From: Bacteroidota bacterium
Lineage (GTDB): Bacteria > Bacteroidota > Bacteroidia > AKYH767-A > 2013-40CM-41-45
DNA length: 64,000 nucleotides
NCBI GenBank assembly: GCA_016711505.1
Contig: JADJSV010000001.1
Span: 310,001 to 374,000, forward strand
Direction of reading: 5' to 3'
Positions 8,378 to 19,207 of this stretch are shown piece after piece (the first letter of the stretch is position 1; every line of letters begins with the position of its first letter). The notes beneath the pieces were generated by a model. The model was given only the letters and a program-made list of their open reading frames with translations. It made no database searches and was not told the DNA's origin. The translations under genes and the position numbers were made by a program.

Positions 8378-11300
8378 TTATTTGATATAAAATTTCTTTG
8401 TGACGAAATCCACATCGCTTTGGATTCTGACATAGTAAATACCGGATGCCGGATCATTCATTGGCAATTCATATTCTGAAAATCCTGGACGTGCATCTAA
8501 ACTCGTATTTGACAATTGCTTTCCGTTTGTATCAAATACGACGATTTGAAGTGATTTATATTCTTCAGTATCTATGAAAAGTTTAGGAATATTTCCATTT
8601 GATACAACAGATGCTGTTAAGTGAGATGTTTTGCAGCTTTGAACTGCGATCGGACCGTATATAGTTTCCTTTCGGTCAAAATCAACTTGTATCAAACGAT
8701 AATAGCTGATGTCTCCTAAGGGATCGTTATCAATGTATGAATAGTCGCTGACTGTAGAAGTATTACCGCGACCGCTAACAATTGCGATTTCATGGAATAC
8801 TATTCCATCCTGACTTCTCTGAATACTAAAATGATCGTTATTGGTTTCACTGGCAGTAGACCATTTTAAGTTTACCTCACCTTCAAAACATTCACCGGTA
8901 AAACTGAGTAACTCAACCGGTAATGGCGAATTATTTCCACTTAATGTCCACCAGTTCATAATGGATGATAAACCACTGGTCGTATTACCATTTGCATTAC
9001 TTATCTGTACACCCGGAATGGGATTCGTCCAGGCAATAAATGGTGCAATCCATCTCTGTGCCTGAAGTGCAGTAATTCCCCCGATCTCCGTTGGGGTAGC
9101 AGTAAAGGTCAGTGTTGCATTGTATGTAGTTGAATTAACTAAGTTGATATACCAGAATCTGTCAACTGTATTGGAACTGTTATCCAGGCCAAGATTATTT
9201 CTCACATGTGTGACAGTAGGAGGGTAAGGGAGGTTTGGATTTCCGGTATGATAAGTTGATGCATAAACACTTCCTGATGTCCCTGAAACCTGATGGTAAG
9301 TGAAAGGAATATATTCTGTAGAACTATATCCAAAATGAAAAATATGTGCCCCGACAGTAGAATTCATGATCCATTTTACCATTGCACTGCCATCTTCAAC
9401 TTCACTGCGAATATAGCCTGCAGTTCTTTGCATCGCAGTGGTCACAGGACTTTCAAGTGAGATCTTTCTTCCGCCACCGTTGGATGGATTATGATCATCG
9501 TCAAGATTAAATTCACCATTAGTCAACATCAGATTAGTTCTGATATACACACATGAATCATTTGGTACATTCGATGGATATACATAATTGATATTTGGCG
9601 TTCCTTGAAAATTTATATCCAGTATTCCATATTTGTGATTGAATGTAAGCGCTCTGCCGATTCCGATTCCTGTTACGATCTGATTAGCTGTTCCATTATA
9701 TTCAATTACTGAGCTGGGAGTCAGATAAAATTCAAGATTGTCAGTAAGTGTAGTTGAAAATGTTGCATTCGTGGTTGCATTGTACAATCCATTCGGGTGG
9801 GAAGTTTTTAATCTGCCCAAAACAGTAATTCCTGAATTTGTATTCAATGCATTTGAATAAATTTTTGCCGAATGTGCATTTAATATTGCGCCTGAATTTA
9901 CCCAGAGAAATTCCGGAGGAGTTGAAATGCTATTGTTGGAAGCAATCTGAAAATCGCCGGATATAACATCCAAAGTACAATTCGTCTGTACAGTTTGCTT
10001 CGCCTGCTGTATCGAATGATTTCCTGAACGATTGAAATTGATCAGTCCGTTTCTGGCAAAATTTAAATTCCCAAAAACCAATCCTGTTCCCGGTTTTGTC
10101 ATAGTAACTATACCCGAACCACTTATTGTATAATTTGGAGACTTTATGTTTATGATCAGATTCAGCGTTGCAGGTGTTGTAAGGCAATTATCAAAATTTA
10201 TTGTTCCTGCACTTTGAACGAAATCACCATTGTTATCGTCGTTTGAATTGATATTTACTGTGATCGTTGATGATGCAGGTAATTCATCGGTAGATGATTT
10301 ATGCAGATAAAATTCTCCTCCTGTCATTGTGTAACCACCCAGAATGTTGAAAGTCGTAGTAGTACAGTCGCCTCCTTTAACTGCAAGTGAGCCTCCGGTA
10401 ATAAGCAGGTTACCATTGAGAATTCCTGTGAATGATTGTGAGAAGCCGGACAAGTATGTGTTTCCACCATTTACTGTTAAATTCCCGGCGATAGTCATTA
10501 CAACATTGTGACCATTTGGTGTTGACGAACCACTCACTGAATTGAAACTATTATTTCCTTCGGAGATAGTCAATGAACTAAGAGAGATCGTTTCACTCCC
10601 TAAAGAACGGCTGGAAACAAATGTCCCTGTTACACCTGAAATTGTAAACGCACCGGTAATACTCAAAGTCAATGAAAGGTTGTTCAGATCAAATCCTGTT
10701 GCTGCCAATCCGATGAAAGTAAATTCGTCGCTGGTATTCGTATAGTTAATTGAACACGCTCCATTGATTGTAACTATTCCAACACTTCCGGAATTGTTTG
10801 AATTATGATAACAGGAAAAAATACCGCCGTTAAATTCGATACTCCCTGAAATAAATGATAGTCCACCGGCATTGGAGAAAAAAGTATTTTCGTTTCCTCT
10901 GAATATACCGCCTGACATTGTTAATGCGCCTGTACAATTGAAAGTTAAATTTCCGCTACCGGATAATATACCGGTAAATTTTCCGCCATTGATAGTGAAT
11001 TGAGTTGTTGAAAAGCTAAGATTTCCTGCACCGGAATCTACTAATGCAACACCTTGTCCGGAAGCAGTTCCACTGTTTAAAACAGTAAAAGTTGAAGACG
11101 TAACTATTGTATTTCCTGCGGATCTGTTAGCTCTGAAAAAATCTGTTGGTACTGATGAATTAAATATAAACGCTGTTCCGATTATTAATGAATCAACCGC
11201 AGTATTCAGCATATAATTCTGACCAGAAAATTTACCCTGAGTGTGAGTCAGATTTCTTCCGACTTTTAAAGTAAATGCTCCGCTTGTATATGCTCCGTTT

Positions 11301-12598
11301 ACGCTTGTATTTCCTGCAATATTTAAATCTCTGGTAATTGCTATTCTGATCTTACCCAAACTTGAATCGCCATATGCAAAATACAATGAACTTGATCCGG
11401 CCAGACTCATGTCATTGGTGATCGTAAATGTTCCTATACCTTTATATTGTTGACCGGATGTTGGTGAGCCTAATAAATAATTGTTAGAACCTGCCTGCAA
11501 ATTAAAATTAGCTGCTGAAAATGTTAATGCGCCGTTTCCACCTTCAATAAAACTCATACTTCCGAGACCGGCAGTATTATTAATATTTGCATTACCCGTC
11601 ACTGTTAAGCGTAAGGGTGCATCAGCTTTGTTAACCAGACAAACATTTCCTTTTGAATAATTCAGATCACCATTAACAGTAATCCTGATATCAGCACCAG
11701 TGCTGTAATTTCCGGAATTGACAGCACTAAAATCATGACTCAGATTCAGATTGCCATTGATCGTCCAGTTTAAAATACCATATGACGTATCTAAAATTAC
11801 GGTTGGAGCTGCAGGGGCGTTGCTATTTAAATTGAATGATCCTGTGGTTAAAGTAAGATTTCTGTTGCTGCCTCGTTGAAATATAATGTTAGCGAAATTA
11901 TTAACGGTTACATTTTGTAATACCAGTGATGTAGTATTGCCTGAACCATCATCCATTACAATTGTTCCTGAATTTACTGTCAAATTTCCTTTGACTCTTG
12001 CAGCAGTAGGCAAAGAAAAGTAACCATCCTGATCCCATTGTCCACCGGGAACATTTGCTTCTAAAATAAGATTTCCAAAGTTGCTTGTCTGTACTCTTGA
12101 AGGATCCCCAAGAGGGATAGATCCATTAAACCATTTTTTTATTTGAAGAGTAGAGGTTGTAGAAAAACTTTCATTGCAATTGTAAAAAATGCTTTCATCA
12201 CTTAAGACATTGCTGAATGGATTATGTATATAAACTCCTGTACCCAGAATCGTAAAACTACTGGCAGGAGTATTTATATGAATACCACCATTATTTTCTA
12301 AGATAGAGTTTCCATTGATAGTTATGTTTCCGGCAATATTCAGATCTGAAGTTGCGTCCGAATTGATTATTAATGTACCATTAACAATCAGGTCAGAGAT
12401 CATGACCGTTGTTACATCTACATAAACTGTAACACCTGCAGGAATGGTTACTGTTTGTCCTGCAGTTGGTGCTGCAGGTGACCAGATCAAAGGAGAAGAC
12501 CAGTTACCGGAAACACTTGAAGTTGCCTGTCCGTTACTCAAAAATGGTAACAGAAATATTAACAGAATCGATAAAACAAGATTTCTGAAAGAATTCAA
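8378..12598 (-). CDS. Giant secreted protein with T9SS sorting domain
   Basis: An exported protein of about 1400 residues. After a signal peptide (LVLSILLIFLLPFLSNGQ) comes a G8-like segment (WSSPLIWSPAAPTAGQTVTIPAGVTVYVDV), then roughly 1000 residues of T/S/N/G-rich beta-helix-like repeats of the form 'GNLTVNGGTxxxS'. A fibronectin-like segment (about 1270-1340, LKWSTASETNNDHFSIQRS) and a C-terminal T9SS type A domain (GIYYVRIQSDV...KKFYIK) follow. No ATG precedes the signal peptide. I use the TTG at 12598, since the longer frame (TTG at 12655) overlaps a TATATTTG promoter element. Role: a cell-surface or secreted adhesin-like protein (inference). Confidence 0.8.
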   Translation of the reverse strand: MNSFRNLVLSILLIFLLPFLSNGQATSSVSGNWSSPLIWSPAAPTAGQTVTIPAGVTVYVDVTTVMISDLIVNGTLIINSDATSDLNIAGNITINGNSILENNGGIHINTPASSFTILGTGVYIHNPFSNVLSDESIFYNCNESFSTTSTLQIKKWFNGSIPLGDPSRVQTSNFGNLILEANVPGGQWDQDGYFSLPTAARVKGNLTVNSGTIVMDDGSGNTTSLVLQNVTVNNFANIIFQRGSNRNLTLTTGSFNLNSNAPAAPTVILDTSYGILNWTINGNLNLSHDFSAVNSGNYSTGADIRITVNGDLNYSKGNVCLVNKADAPLRLTVTGNANINNTAGLGSMSFIEGGNGALTFSAANFNLQAGSNNYLLGSPTSGQQYKGIGTFTITNDMSLAGSSSLYFAYGDSSLGKIRIAITRDLNIAGNTSVNGAYTSGAFTLKVGRNLTHTQGKFSGQNYMLNTAVDSLIIGTAFIFNSSVPTDFFRANRSAGNTIVTSSTFTVLNSGTASGQGVALVDSGAGNLSFSTTQFTINGGKFTGILSGSGNLTFNCTGALTMSGGIFRGNENTFFSNAGGLSFISGSIEFNGGIFSCYHNSNNSGSVGIVTINGACSINYTNTSDEFTFIGLAATGFDLNNLSLTLSITGAFTISGVTGTFVSSRSLGSETISLSSLTISEGNNSFNSVSGSSTPNGHNVVMTIAGNLTVNGGNTYLSGFSQSFTGILNGNLLITGGSLAVKGGDCTTTTFNILGGYTMTGGEFYLHKSSTDELPASSTITVNINSNDDNNGDFVQSAGTINFDNCLTTPATLNLIINIKSPNYTISGSGIVTMTKPGTGLVFGNLNFARNGLINFNRSGNHSIQQAKQTVQTNCTLDVISGDFQIASNNSISTPPEFLWVNSGAILNAHSAKIYSNALNTNSGITVLGRLKTSHPNGLYNATTNATFSTTLTDNLEFYLTPSSVIEYNGTANQIVTGIGIGRALTFNHKYGILDINFQGTPNINYVYPSNVPNDSCVYIRTNLMLTNGEFNLDDDHNPSNGGGRKISLESPVTTAMQRTAGYIRSEVEDGSAMVKWIMNSTVGAHIFHFGYSSTEYIPFTYHQVSGTSGSVYASTYHTGNPNLPYPPTVTHVRNNLGLDNSSNTVDRFWYINLVNSTTYNATLTFTATPTEIGGITALQAQRWIAPFIAWTNPIPGVQISNANGNTTSGLSSIMNWWTLSGNNSPLPVELLSFTGECFEGEVNLKWSTASETNNDHFSIQRSQDGIVFHEIAIVSGRGNTSTVSDYSYIDNDPLGDISYYRLIQVDFDRKETIYGPIAVQSCKTSHLTASVVSNGNIPKLFIDTEEYKSLQIVVFDTNGKQLSNTSLDARPGFSEYELPMNDPASGIYYVRIQSDVDFVTKKFYIK

Positions 12599-12652
12599 TA
12601 TGTGTGTTTCTCGGCTATACAAAATTATATTTTCAGTGCATGTGGGATTTTG

Positions 12653-12660
12653 CAAATATA
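12653..12660 (-). promoter_or_regulatory. -7 promoter element of giant T9SS protein gene
   Basis: TATATTTG on the minus strand is a perfect TAnnTTTG match. It overlaps the longest possible start codon of the gene, which argues that translation begins farther in, at the TTG at 12598. Confidence 0.45.
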
Positions 12661-12835
12661 CAGTTCATTCTGAAACCCTTGCAGGACAAGGCTTTCAGAA
12701 AGTACACGGACTTTTCAACATAGCAATTTAACCCTGATTTTAGGCGAAAAGCAATAAATATGAGTTAAGGCCAATGAATTAATTGGCTAAAGGGTTAATT
12801 TACTTGGTAAAAAAAAATGAAGAAATTACTTTAAG

Positions 12836-15800
12836 CTAAGGATGTAGCACAGTCCTTATGGTCTGAGTTTTATTTTCCATGAAACTATAGTCAGAAGATT
12901 CTAAAATCCCATCGCCATTTACATCAGTTGAGATATAACCGGTAAAGAATCCTATTCCCAATGTGTTATCGACAGTCACGAAATCTGTTGCGTTAATAAT
13001 TCCATCCTGATTTATGTCTCCGGAATGAATTGCAAACACACCCGGTTCAACCTGTACCTGATTGTTTCCAAAAGCCTTGTTCGCAGCATTAGAAAAGTCA
13101 TAGATTGTATCCGGAGCATTAAAAGCAAATGTTCCCTGGCTCCAGGTCTCTAATGAATTTCTGTGTTTAACTACGATATAATACGAAGCTCCTAAGGCTG
13201 GTTGCGGAAATAATGCATTGGCAGTTCCTGTTGTATTTAAAAGAGTTTTAGTACTCCATAAGATCTGTTTGGTCGCCGGTGAAGCCAATGATACTGTGAT
13301 AGAATCGCTGATCGTATCATTGGGATTGAACACAGCTTGCATTGTCTGATTTGATGTATACATTGCCTCAACAAATACTTTTACCCGTAGTGCATAATCA
13401 AAAGGCTCTGTTGCAAATGTACTTATAAAACAACTTTGTGATGATCCCGCTGTATTGTTAGCTCTCACTTGCCAGTAATAACTCTCGCCTTGATTTAACA
13501 AACCGGTAGCGGCTGATGTATCTGTTGTATTGATCAAAACCTGAATCGGTGGATTTACAATATCCATGTAAACAGTATATGAATTCGCATTAGCTACAGG
13601 TGACCATTTTAATGTAGTTCCGACATGATTGATGTCTGACGTTGGACTTACAGGAATTGTATTTCCCGGACAAGCAGGGACTGTTGTGGAAACATTGATA
13701 GAAAACAATCCTGTTCCACCACCAACGCCGGCATGATATACTCTGATAAAATACAATTGAGTCTTCACTAAATTATTTGCTGTAAGAACTTCTGTTTGTC
13801 CGTTACCCAGATTGTTTACGCATTGAATTGATGTTAATCCACCGCATGCGCCTGAAAATAATTGTACCACTGCATTGAAGCCGGTTCCTCCGACAACAGT
13901 AATAATTTCTGTTGTATTTGTTGCAATAAATGAATACCAGACATCATCGTCAGCAAATGTTCCTGCGACAGAGCAAGCAGGGACTGATGGAGATGTGGTA
14001 GCAGCTACAGTTTGGCTTCCTGTAGTAAATACTCCTGTAACTACCGGCAAAGATATGGCGGCAGCACAATTATCATTTACCGGAGGTATTGGTGTAGCGC
14101 TTACACATACAGAAAACTGACCGCTTCCCGAACCGGATCCACTTTGATTGTGGTAAATCCGTAAAAAATATTGTTGCCCCGCAACCAGAGTAGTGGGTGC
14201 TAAAGTTTCAGTGAGTCCAAGACCTGTGACATTAGTGCAAAGTAATATCGTATTGGATGAATTATATAATTCAACGGCTGCATCATAATTTCCGCCACTG
14301 AGTACTTTAATAGTTGTGTTCGGATTTGTAGCTGTAAACTCAAACCAAACATCATCATCTGCATTTCCTGAGCTACATGCCGGCATTCCCGGTGTGGGTG
14401 TTGCGTTTGCTGAACTGTAATATGTTCCACATAATTCTATACAGGCTGATGTGTTAACATCAAGATGTTGCGGTGAGGTCTTCTGATCATTAACAGGTGG
14501 AAGTGTAGCTAAAACAAAAGGAATGTAAGCGCCCGGTGTAAATTTGAGGGAAGTATTACAGGTCGGTACTTCGACTAGCTGCGACGTTGCACTGTTCCCA
14601 AAATTTCTTGTGTTTGCATTTATCTGATGAATATATTCTGCATTGAGAACCGGTATACTTAAATTTACTCCATTCAATCCTACGGAATAGGAGTAGAAGT
14701 AATTTGTGGTACCGTTAAAGCCTTCCATTGTTCCGTAAACAAAATCGATATCCCCGGTAGCTTCGTAAAGTTTCACCTGAAAATTTAAATTTGGACCGGC
14801 ATGATTAAAGATTTCCATTCCTGTCCATTCAACAGTCAGAATTCTGCTTCCTGCAACACCGCTAACTGCATATTTCATTGAGTTATTTAAACTCGTCTGT
14901 GATCCTGAGTTTCCTTGACAAATAAGATCCTCATAGAAGGGAGCAACTATCAAAGTTCCACCTGTATCATTTAAGCTATTGGTATAACTATAATCACCGT
15001 TTCCGCCGCCGGTATTTGAAGTTCCTACATTGAATGTAATAAAACCATTTGTTGAAAGTGAAAAATTACTGTAGGTCGTTCCCTGATATGGAAAATTGAA
15101 TCCTATAGGTTGAGAATTACTTAAATTGTCATCTGTATTCGTTCCGTTTCTCCAACCACTCGCAGAAGTTCCTGTACCTATAATTGAAGAATAGGATATG
15201 CCTGTTGTGCGGTTTACATTATAATTTATGGCAGTCGCAGTAGTAAATTGATTTACGGAGCAGCCACTTGCAGATCCGGCTGAATTCTTGGGAACAATTT
15301 TGTAAAAATAAGTTGTGTTATAGTTGAGTACACCGGGATTATATGTAGTCGTCAGATGAGATGGAGAAACTAAAGGTGGATTTGCAGAGGTTCCGAAATA
15401 TACATCATAAGAAGTCGGATTTCCTGCGCCTGGAGTCCAGTTAAATTGTACTGCATTTGAATTTCCTGATCCTGTCGGAGTAGAGGTTGCAGTACAAGCC
15501 GGAGGAAGAACCGGTGGAGTAAAAATTACTGAAGTGCCGGATGTAATTGCAGTAATATTTGTATTGGTCTCTGTAATTTTACTGAATGAAGGTGAAGCTC
15601 CTCCCGGAGATACACTTATAAAATCTGTTGTTGCAGCAGCTAATCCAACTGAATAACCATTGTTGTTTACATTCATTCCTGTATTGTAAACAAATTGAAT
15701 AACATTGGTTGTTTCAAATAACCACACTTGTACCCGACCTGTATTTGCAGAATTTTTTGGAACAGCAATCAGCCATTCTATTGAAAGTTTTCTGTTAGGT

Positions 15801-16213
15801 GCTACACCAACTAATTTAGCTCCGCAATATCCTGCCGCCGCTGTATTTACATCATCCCAATACGGTGCTATTTTAGGAAAGTCAGAGTTAACTGTTAATT
15901 GATTTATTGCATTATTTGAAATTAATGTTGATCCTAATCTCATCAAACCATTTGAGTTGACAGAATATTGTGAATAGACAACATTGTTATAGGTAAAATT
16001 AAATCCAATGTTCTGTAATGTACTTACTGAATTATCCTGACCGGAACCGATCAACAGACTAAATCCATTCATGTCTTCAGTTGCAACTCCGGAGCCGATT
16101 GTAACATCATAAAGATTAACCTGACCATTTGATCTGGATACATTCAAAAGAAGCAGGATGAAAGCCGACAAAATGATTGGTAACTTTCGTTTACTAAGTA
16201 GTGATCTATTCAT
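12836..16213 (-). CDS. Large secreted multidomain protein with dockerin-like C-terminus
   Basis: A 1125-residue exported protein. The signal peptide covers about residues 1-30 (ILSAFILLLLNVSRSNGQ). Two copies of a lectin/nidogen-like module follow (IGFNFTYNNVVYSQYSVNSNG and IGFNFPYQGTTYSNFSLSTNG) with a fibronectin-III-like segment after the first. Next are two PPC-like beta modules (DDDVWFEFTA and DDDVWYSFIA), another Fn3 segment, and a C-terminal pair of Ca-binding loops (GDINQDGIINATD and TDVNGDGILESSD) as in dockerin type I. No standard T9SS type A tail is visible, so secretion beyond the periplasm is uncertain. Probable extracellular adhesion or matrix role, by architecture only. Confidence 0.78.
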   Translation of the reverse strand: MNRSLLSKRKLPIILSAFILLLLNVSRSNGQVNLYDVTIGSGVATEDMNGFSLLIGSGQDNSVSTLQNIGFNFTYNNVVYSQYSVNSNGLMRLGSTLISNNAINQLTVNSDFPKIAPYWDDVNTAAAGYCGAKLVGVAPNRKLSIEWLIAVPKNSANTGRVQVWLFETTNVIQFVYNTGMNVNNNGYSVGLAAATTDFISVSPGGASPSFSKITETNTNITAITSGTSVIFTPPVLPPACTATSTPTGSGNSNAVQFNWTPGAGNPTSYDVYFGTSANPPLVSPSHLTTTYNPGVLNYNTTYFYKIVPKNSAGSASGCSVNQFTTATAINYNVNRTTGISYSSIIGTGTSASGWRNGTNTDDNLSNSQPIGFNFPYQGTTYSNFSLSTNGFITFNVGTSNTGGGNGDYSYTNSLNDTGGTLIVAPFYEDLICQGNSGSQTSLNNSMKYAVSGVAGSRILTVEWTGMEIFNHAGPNLNFQVKLYEATGDIDFVYGTMEGFNGTTNYFYSYSVGLNGVNLSIPVLNAEYIHQINANTRNFGNSATSQLVEVPTCNTSLKFTPGAYIPFVLATLPPVNDQKTSPQHLDVNTSACIELCGTYYSSANATPTPGMPACSSGNADDDVWFEFTATNPNTTIKVLSGGNYDAAVELYNSSNTILLCTNVTGLGLTETLAPTTLVAGQQYFLRIYHNQSGSGSGSGQFSVCVSATPIPPVNDNCAAAISLPVVTGVFTTGSQTVAATTSPSVPACSVAGTFADDDVWYSFIATNTTEIITVVGGTGFNAVVQLFSGACGGLTSIQCVNNLGNGQTEVLTANNLVKTQLYFIRVYHAGVGGGTGLFSINVSTTVPACPGNTIPVSPTSDINHVGTTLKWSPVANANSYTVYMDIVNPPIQVLINTTDTSAATGLLNQGESYYWQVRANNTAGSSQSCFISTFATEPFDYALRVKVFVEAMYTSNQTMQAVFNPNDTISDSITVSLASPATKQILWSTKTLLNTTGTANALFPQPALGASYYIVVKHRNSLETWSQGTFAFNAPDTIYDFSNAANKAFGNNQVQVEPGVFAIHSGDINQDGIINATDFVTVDNTLGIGFFTGYISTDVNGDGILESSDYSFMENKTQTIRTVLHP

Positions 16214-16403
16214 GTGGTGTAATTGGATGCAGGATGAACATGATTGATCCAGTTCATCGATTCAGGATTTTTGGTTAAAGCAATTTCTTAGTGTGCTCAC
16301 TGAAGAGTACGCAGGTGTTATTTAAAGAGAATCAGGAGTTTATAAACCAAAGATAAGTTTTGAACTTTGATTTTACAAGTGGTTTTAAAGTTTAATATTT
16401 ATT

Positions 16404-16411
16404 TAAATTTG
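16404..16411 (+). promoter_or_regulatory. -7 promoter element of bshC
   Basis: TAAATTTG, a perfect TAnnTTTG match, lies 20 bp before the bshC ATG. The -33 position is not TTTG. Confidence 0.5.
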
Positions 16412-16431
16412 CGGAATACCAGATATCCAAT

Positions 16432-18035
16432 ATGCCCAATTTTATAAGCTCCAAACTTCCTCTTGAAAACACGGGAAGCTTTGAAAAAACAATAATTTCA
16501 TACATAAACGGGCATAATTCTCTTAAAAAGTTGTATGATTTCGAACCGGATCTGGCGGGTCTTGGAAAAAGAATTGAGGCCGGAACTAATAAGGAGCTAG
16601 ACAGGGCGCTGCTGGTAAAAGTCCTGAGATCGCAATATCAAGGATTTGATCTTTTACCGGATTCCCCTGTAAAAATCAATATAGAATCTTTCGCTTCTCA
16701 ATCTACTTTTCTGTAACGACAGGCCATCAGCTAAATATTTTTAGCGGACCACTTTATGTTTTATTCAAACTCATTTCAACGATCAACCTTTCTGAAAAAT
16801 TAAAGAAAGAATTTCCGGAAAACAATTTTGTTCCTGTGTACTGGATGGCAACAGAGGATCATGATATTGCAGAGATCAATAACCTGAACCTTTTTTCTAA
16901 GAAGTTTGAGTTTGAAACTTCCTACAAAGGAAAATCCGGCGAACTAATGTTGAATGAATTTGTGAAATTCAAAGAAAATATTTTTGAAGTTTTAGGTGAT
17001 TCAGGTTTTGCCAAAGAGATCATTCAACTTATTTCTGATTCTTACAAGGAATCTAATGATCTTGCAACTGCAACCAGATTATGGACTCATAATTTACTTG
17101 GTAAATTCGGATTGGTTGTATTCGATGCTGATAATGCTGAATTGAAAAAACTCTTTGCTCCAGTTGCAGAGAAAGAATTGAAGGAAGAATTTGTTTCTCC
17201 TTCTGTAAAAAAAGCAACATAGATCTTAAAGGACGAATTCATTGTTCAGGTTAATCCCAGAGAGATCAATCTTTTTTATATTCATGAAGACACCAGAAAC
17301 AGAATAGTAAGAAGTGAAAATTCATATCAGATTCTCAATACTGAATTATCATTTACACAAACTGAAATTTTAGCAGAATTAAAGCTTCATCCGGAACGAT
17401 TTAGTCCCAATGTTCTGATGCGTCCCCTTTATCAGGAAATAATACTTCCAAACCTGGCGTACATCGGGGGACCGTCTGAAATTACTTATTGGCTTGAATT
17501 GAAGTTCGTATTCGAAAAACTGAATCTGACAATGCCGGTCTTATTGCTGAGAAATTGTGCCATGATTGCCGAACGGCCATCATTGAATAAATGGTCGAAA
17601 CTTGGTTTTCAGATCACTGATATCTTCAGACCGGAAAATGAATTGATACGGGAATACCTCGATAAAAAGGAGGGACATTTTTCTTTGAAACAATATTCAG
17701 AAAAAATCTCTTCAATCTTCGATCAGATCACAATTGAAATTTCAGCGATCGATCAATCACTAAAAGCTACTGCTGAATCTGAAAAACATAAATCTGTCAA
17801 TTCTATTTCTATGCTGGAGGAAAAAGTTTTACGTGCATTTAAACGTAAAGAAGAAGCAGAGATCAATCAGATTAAAAAGATCCGAGATAAATTTTTGCCC
17901 GGAGGAGTGTTACAGGAACGTAGTGAAACACTCTTACCCTTTTACATGAAATGGGGAAGTGATTTTATTGACGATATCAAAAAATCCTTCGACCCATTAG
18001 ATTCCAGGTTTACAATATTTGAAGAAAAGGAATAA
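16432..18035 (+). pseudogene. bshC: Bacillithiol synthase BshC, interrupted by a frameshift and a stop codon
   Basis: The restored product (about 534 residues) matches BshC, which adds cysteine to GlcN-malate in the last step of bacillithiol synthesis. Conserved blocks are TGHQLNIFSGPLYVLFK, VYWMATEDHDIAEINN, VNPREINLFYI, RPLYQEIILPNLAYIGGPSEITYW and a C-terminal coiled coil. Two lesions are visible. At about 16707-16710 one T is missing from a T5 run, and the frame should continue as TFSVTTGHQ. At 17220-17222 an in-frame TAG interrupts otherwise continuous homology (KKAT*ILKDEF). The first is probably a sequencing error. The second is a base substitution (for example CAG to TAG) and harder to dismiss. 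Confidence 0.85.
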
Positions 18036-18049
18036 TTTCTAAGTGAAAT

Positions 18050-19207
18050 TTATTCAACAATAAATTTACCTGATGTGATCATTGACCGCTCACCCGAAAT
18101 CCTGTAAAAATATATTCCTTTCTTAAGTTCGGATCCATTTAATGGAATGGAACGCGTATCGGATTTTACAAAATAGTATTCTTCATCAACAGCATTTCCA
18201 AGAATGTCGAAAACCTGTAGTTTGACATTTCCACTATAGCTTAGTTTATTATCGAATGAAACAATAGAACTGCTCCTCACAGGATTTGGAAAAACCTTAC
18301 TGGAGATATCAGTTGTAAGGGTTTTTATATTGGTTGGATTAAACCAGATCTCTTCAATAGGCTTTGCCGTTACACTATTCGCTATGTATGGTAAACCGTA
18401 CATATCCTGAATCGTTCGTAGCATGTCGTAATGATCATATCCAGTTATAGCATAGTTACCGGGTGTAACCATTGGTCCAACAAAAATACAAGGAACATGA
18501 TTTGAAGAATAATTGTCATCTTCATCAAAGAGTACGATCAGTAAACTATTGTTGTTCATAGCCCAATTTACGTAGGGTGAGAGCACATCACTTACAAATC
18601 GATCACCTGTTTCAATTCTGGTTGGATCCACACCATCATGCATGGCATTATCAAGATTTGGAATTACAAAAGACAGATCAGGAAGTTGATTAAAGTCTGC
18701 CGGAAAATTATCAAGTGTCTGGTTACAACTTGCTGGAATTTGATTAGTTCCAGTACCTTGCCAGTGAACCCATGGACTATGCTTTCTTGCATATCCACCA
18801 GAAACTTCTACCAAAGATCCTACAGAAGGAAGATCTTCAGAATATCCGATAAAAGTAAAACCTGAGTAAAGCAATGATGCACCAAGATTTGGAGTAGAAA
18901 ACGGCGTACCTACCGGAACATTATTTGAAGTTACACCTTGACTTTCTCCTGAAAACAATTTTATATAATTCGTCTGCGAAGGATGACTTAAGCCATAATA
19001 CTCAACCATATTTGCACCGATCGTTGAAAGGTGATTTATATATGGAGCAGAAGACGACCCGATTATTTGCTGGTATGCATGGTGTTCTAAAACACAGATC
19101 ACGACATGATCTGGTCGTGGAACCTCTGAATAAACCTTTGCGCTATTAATAAATAAAAGCGCGATAAGAGCAAATGCATTACGGTAATTCTTAACAGATA
19201 CAGACAT
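18050..19207 (-). CDS. Secreted phosphoesterase (acid phosphatase/phospholipase C-like) with T9SS domain
   Basis: A 385-residue exported enzyme of the phosphoesterase family (PF04185). A signal peptide (about residues 1-28) precedes the catalytic domain, which has VICVLEHHAYQQIIG, the YGLSHPSQTNYIKLFSG block (the family's 'HPSxPNY' motif), FVIPNLDNAMHDG, and LLIVLFDEDDN with H/D metal ligands. A C-terminal T9SS type A domain begins near residue 305 (KVFPNPVRSS) and ends GKFIVE. It probably releases phosphate from external organic phosphates, but substrate is unproven. It is convergent with bshC, 14 bp apart. Confidence 0.85.
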   Translation of the reverse strand: MSVSVKNYRNAFALIALLFINSAKVYSEVPRPDHVVICVLEHHAYQQIIGSSSAPYINHLSTIGANMVEYYGLSHPSQTNYIKLFSGESQGVTSNNVPVGTPFSTPNLGASLLYSGFTFIGYSEDLPSVGSLVEVSGGYARKHSPWVHWQGTGTNQIPASCNQTLDNFPADFNQLPDLSFVIPNLDNAMHDGVDPTRIETGDRFVSDVLSPYVNWAMNNNSLLIVLFDEDDNYSSNHVPCIFVGPMVTPGNYAITGYDHYDMLRTIQDMYGLPYIANSVTAKPIEEIWFNPTNIKTLTTDISSKVFPNPVRSSSIVSFDNKLSYSGNVKLQVFDILGNAVDEEYYFVKSDTRSIPLNGSELKKGIYFYRISGERSMITSGKFIVE

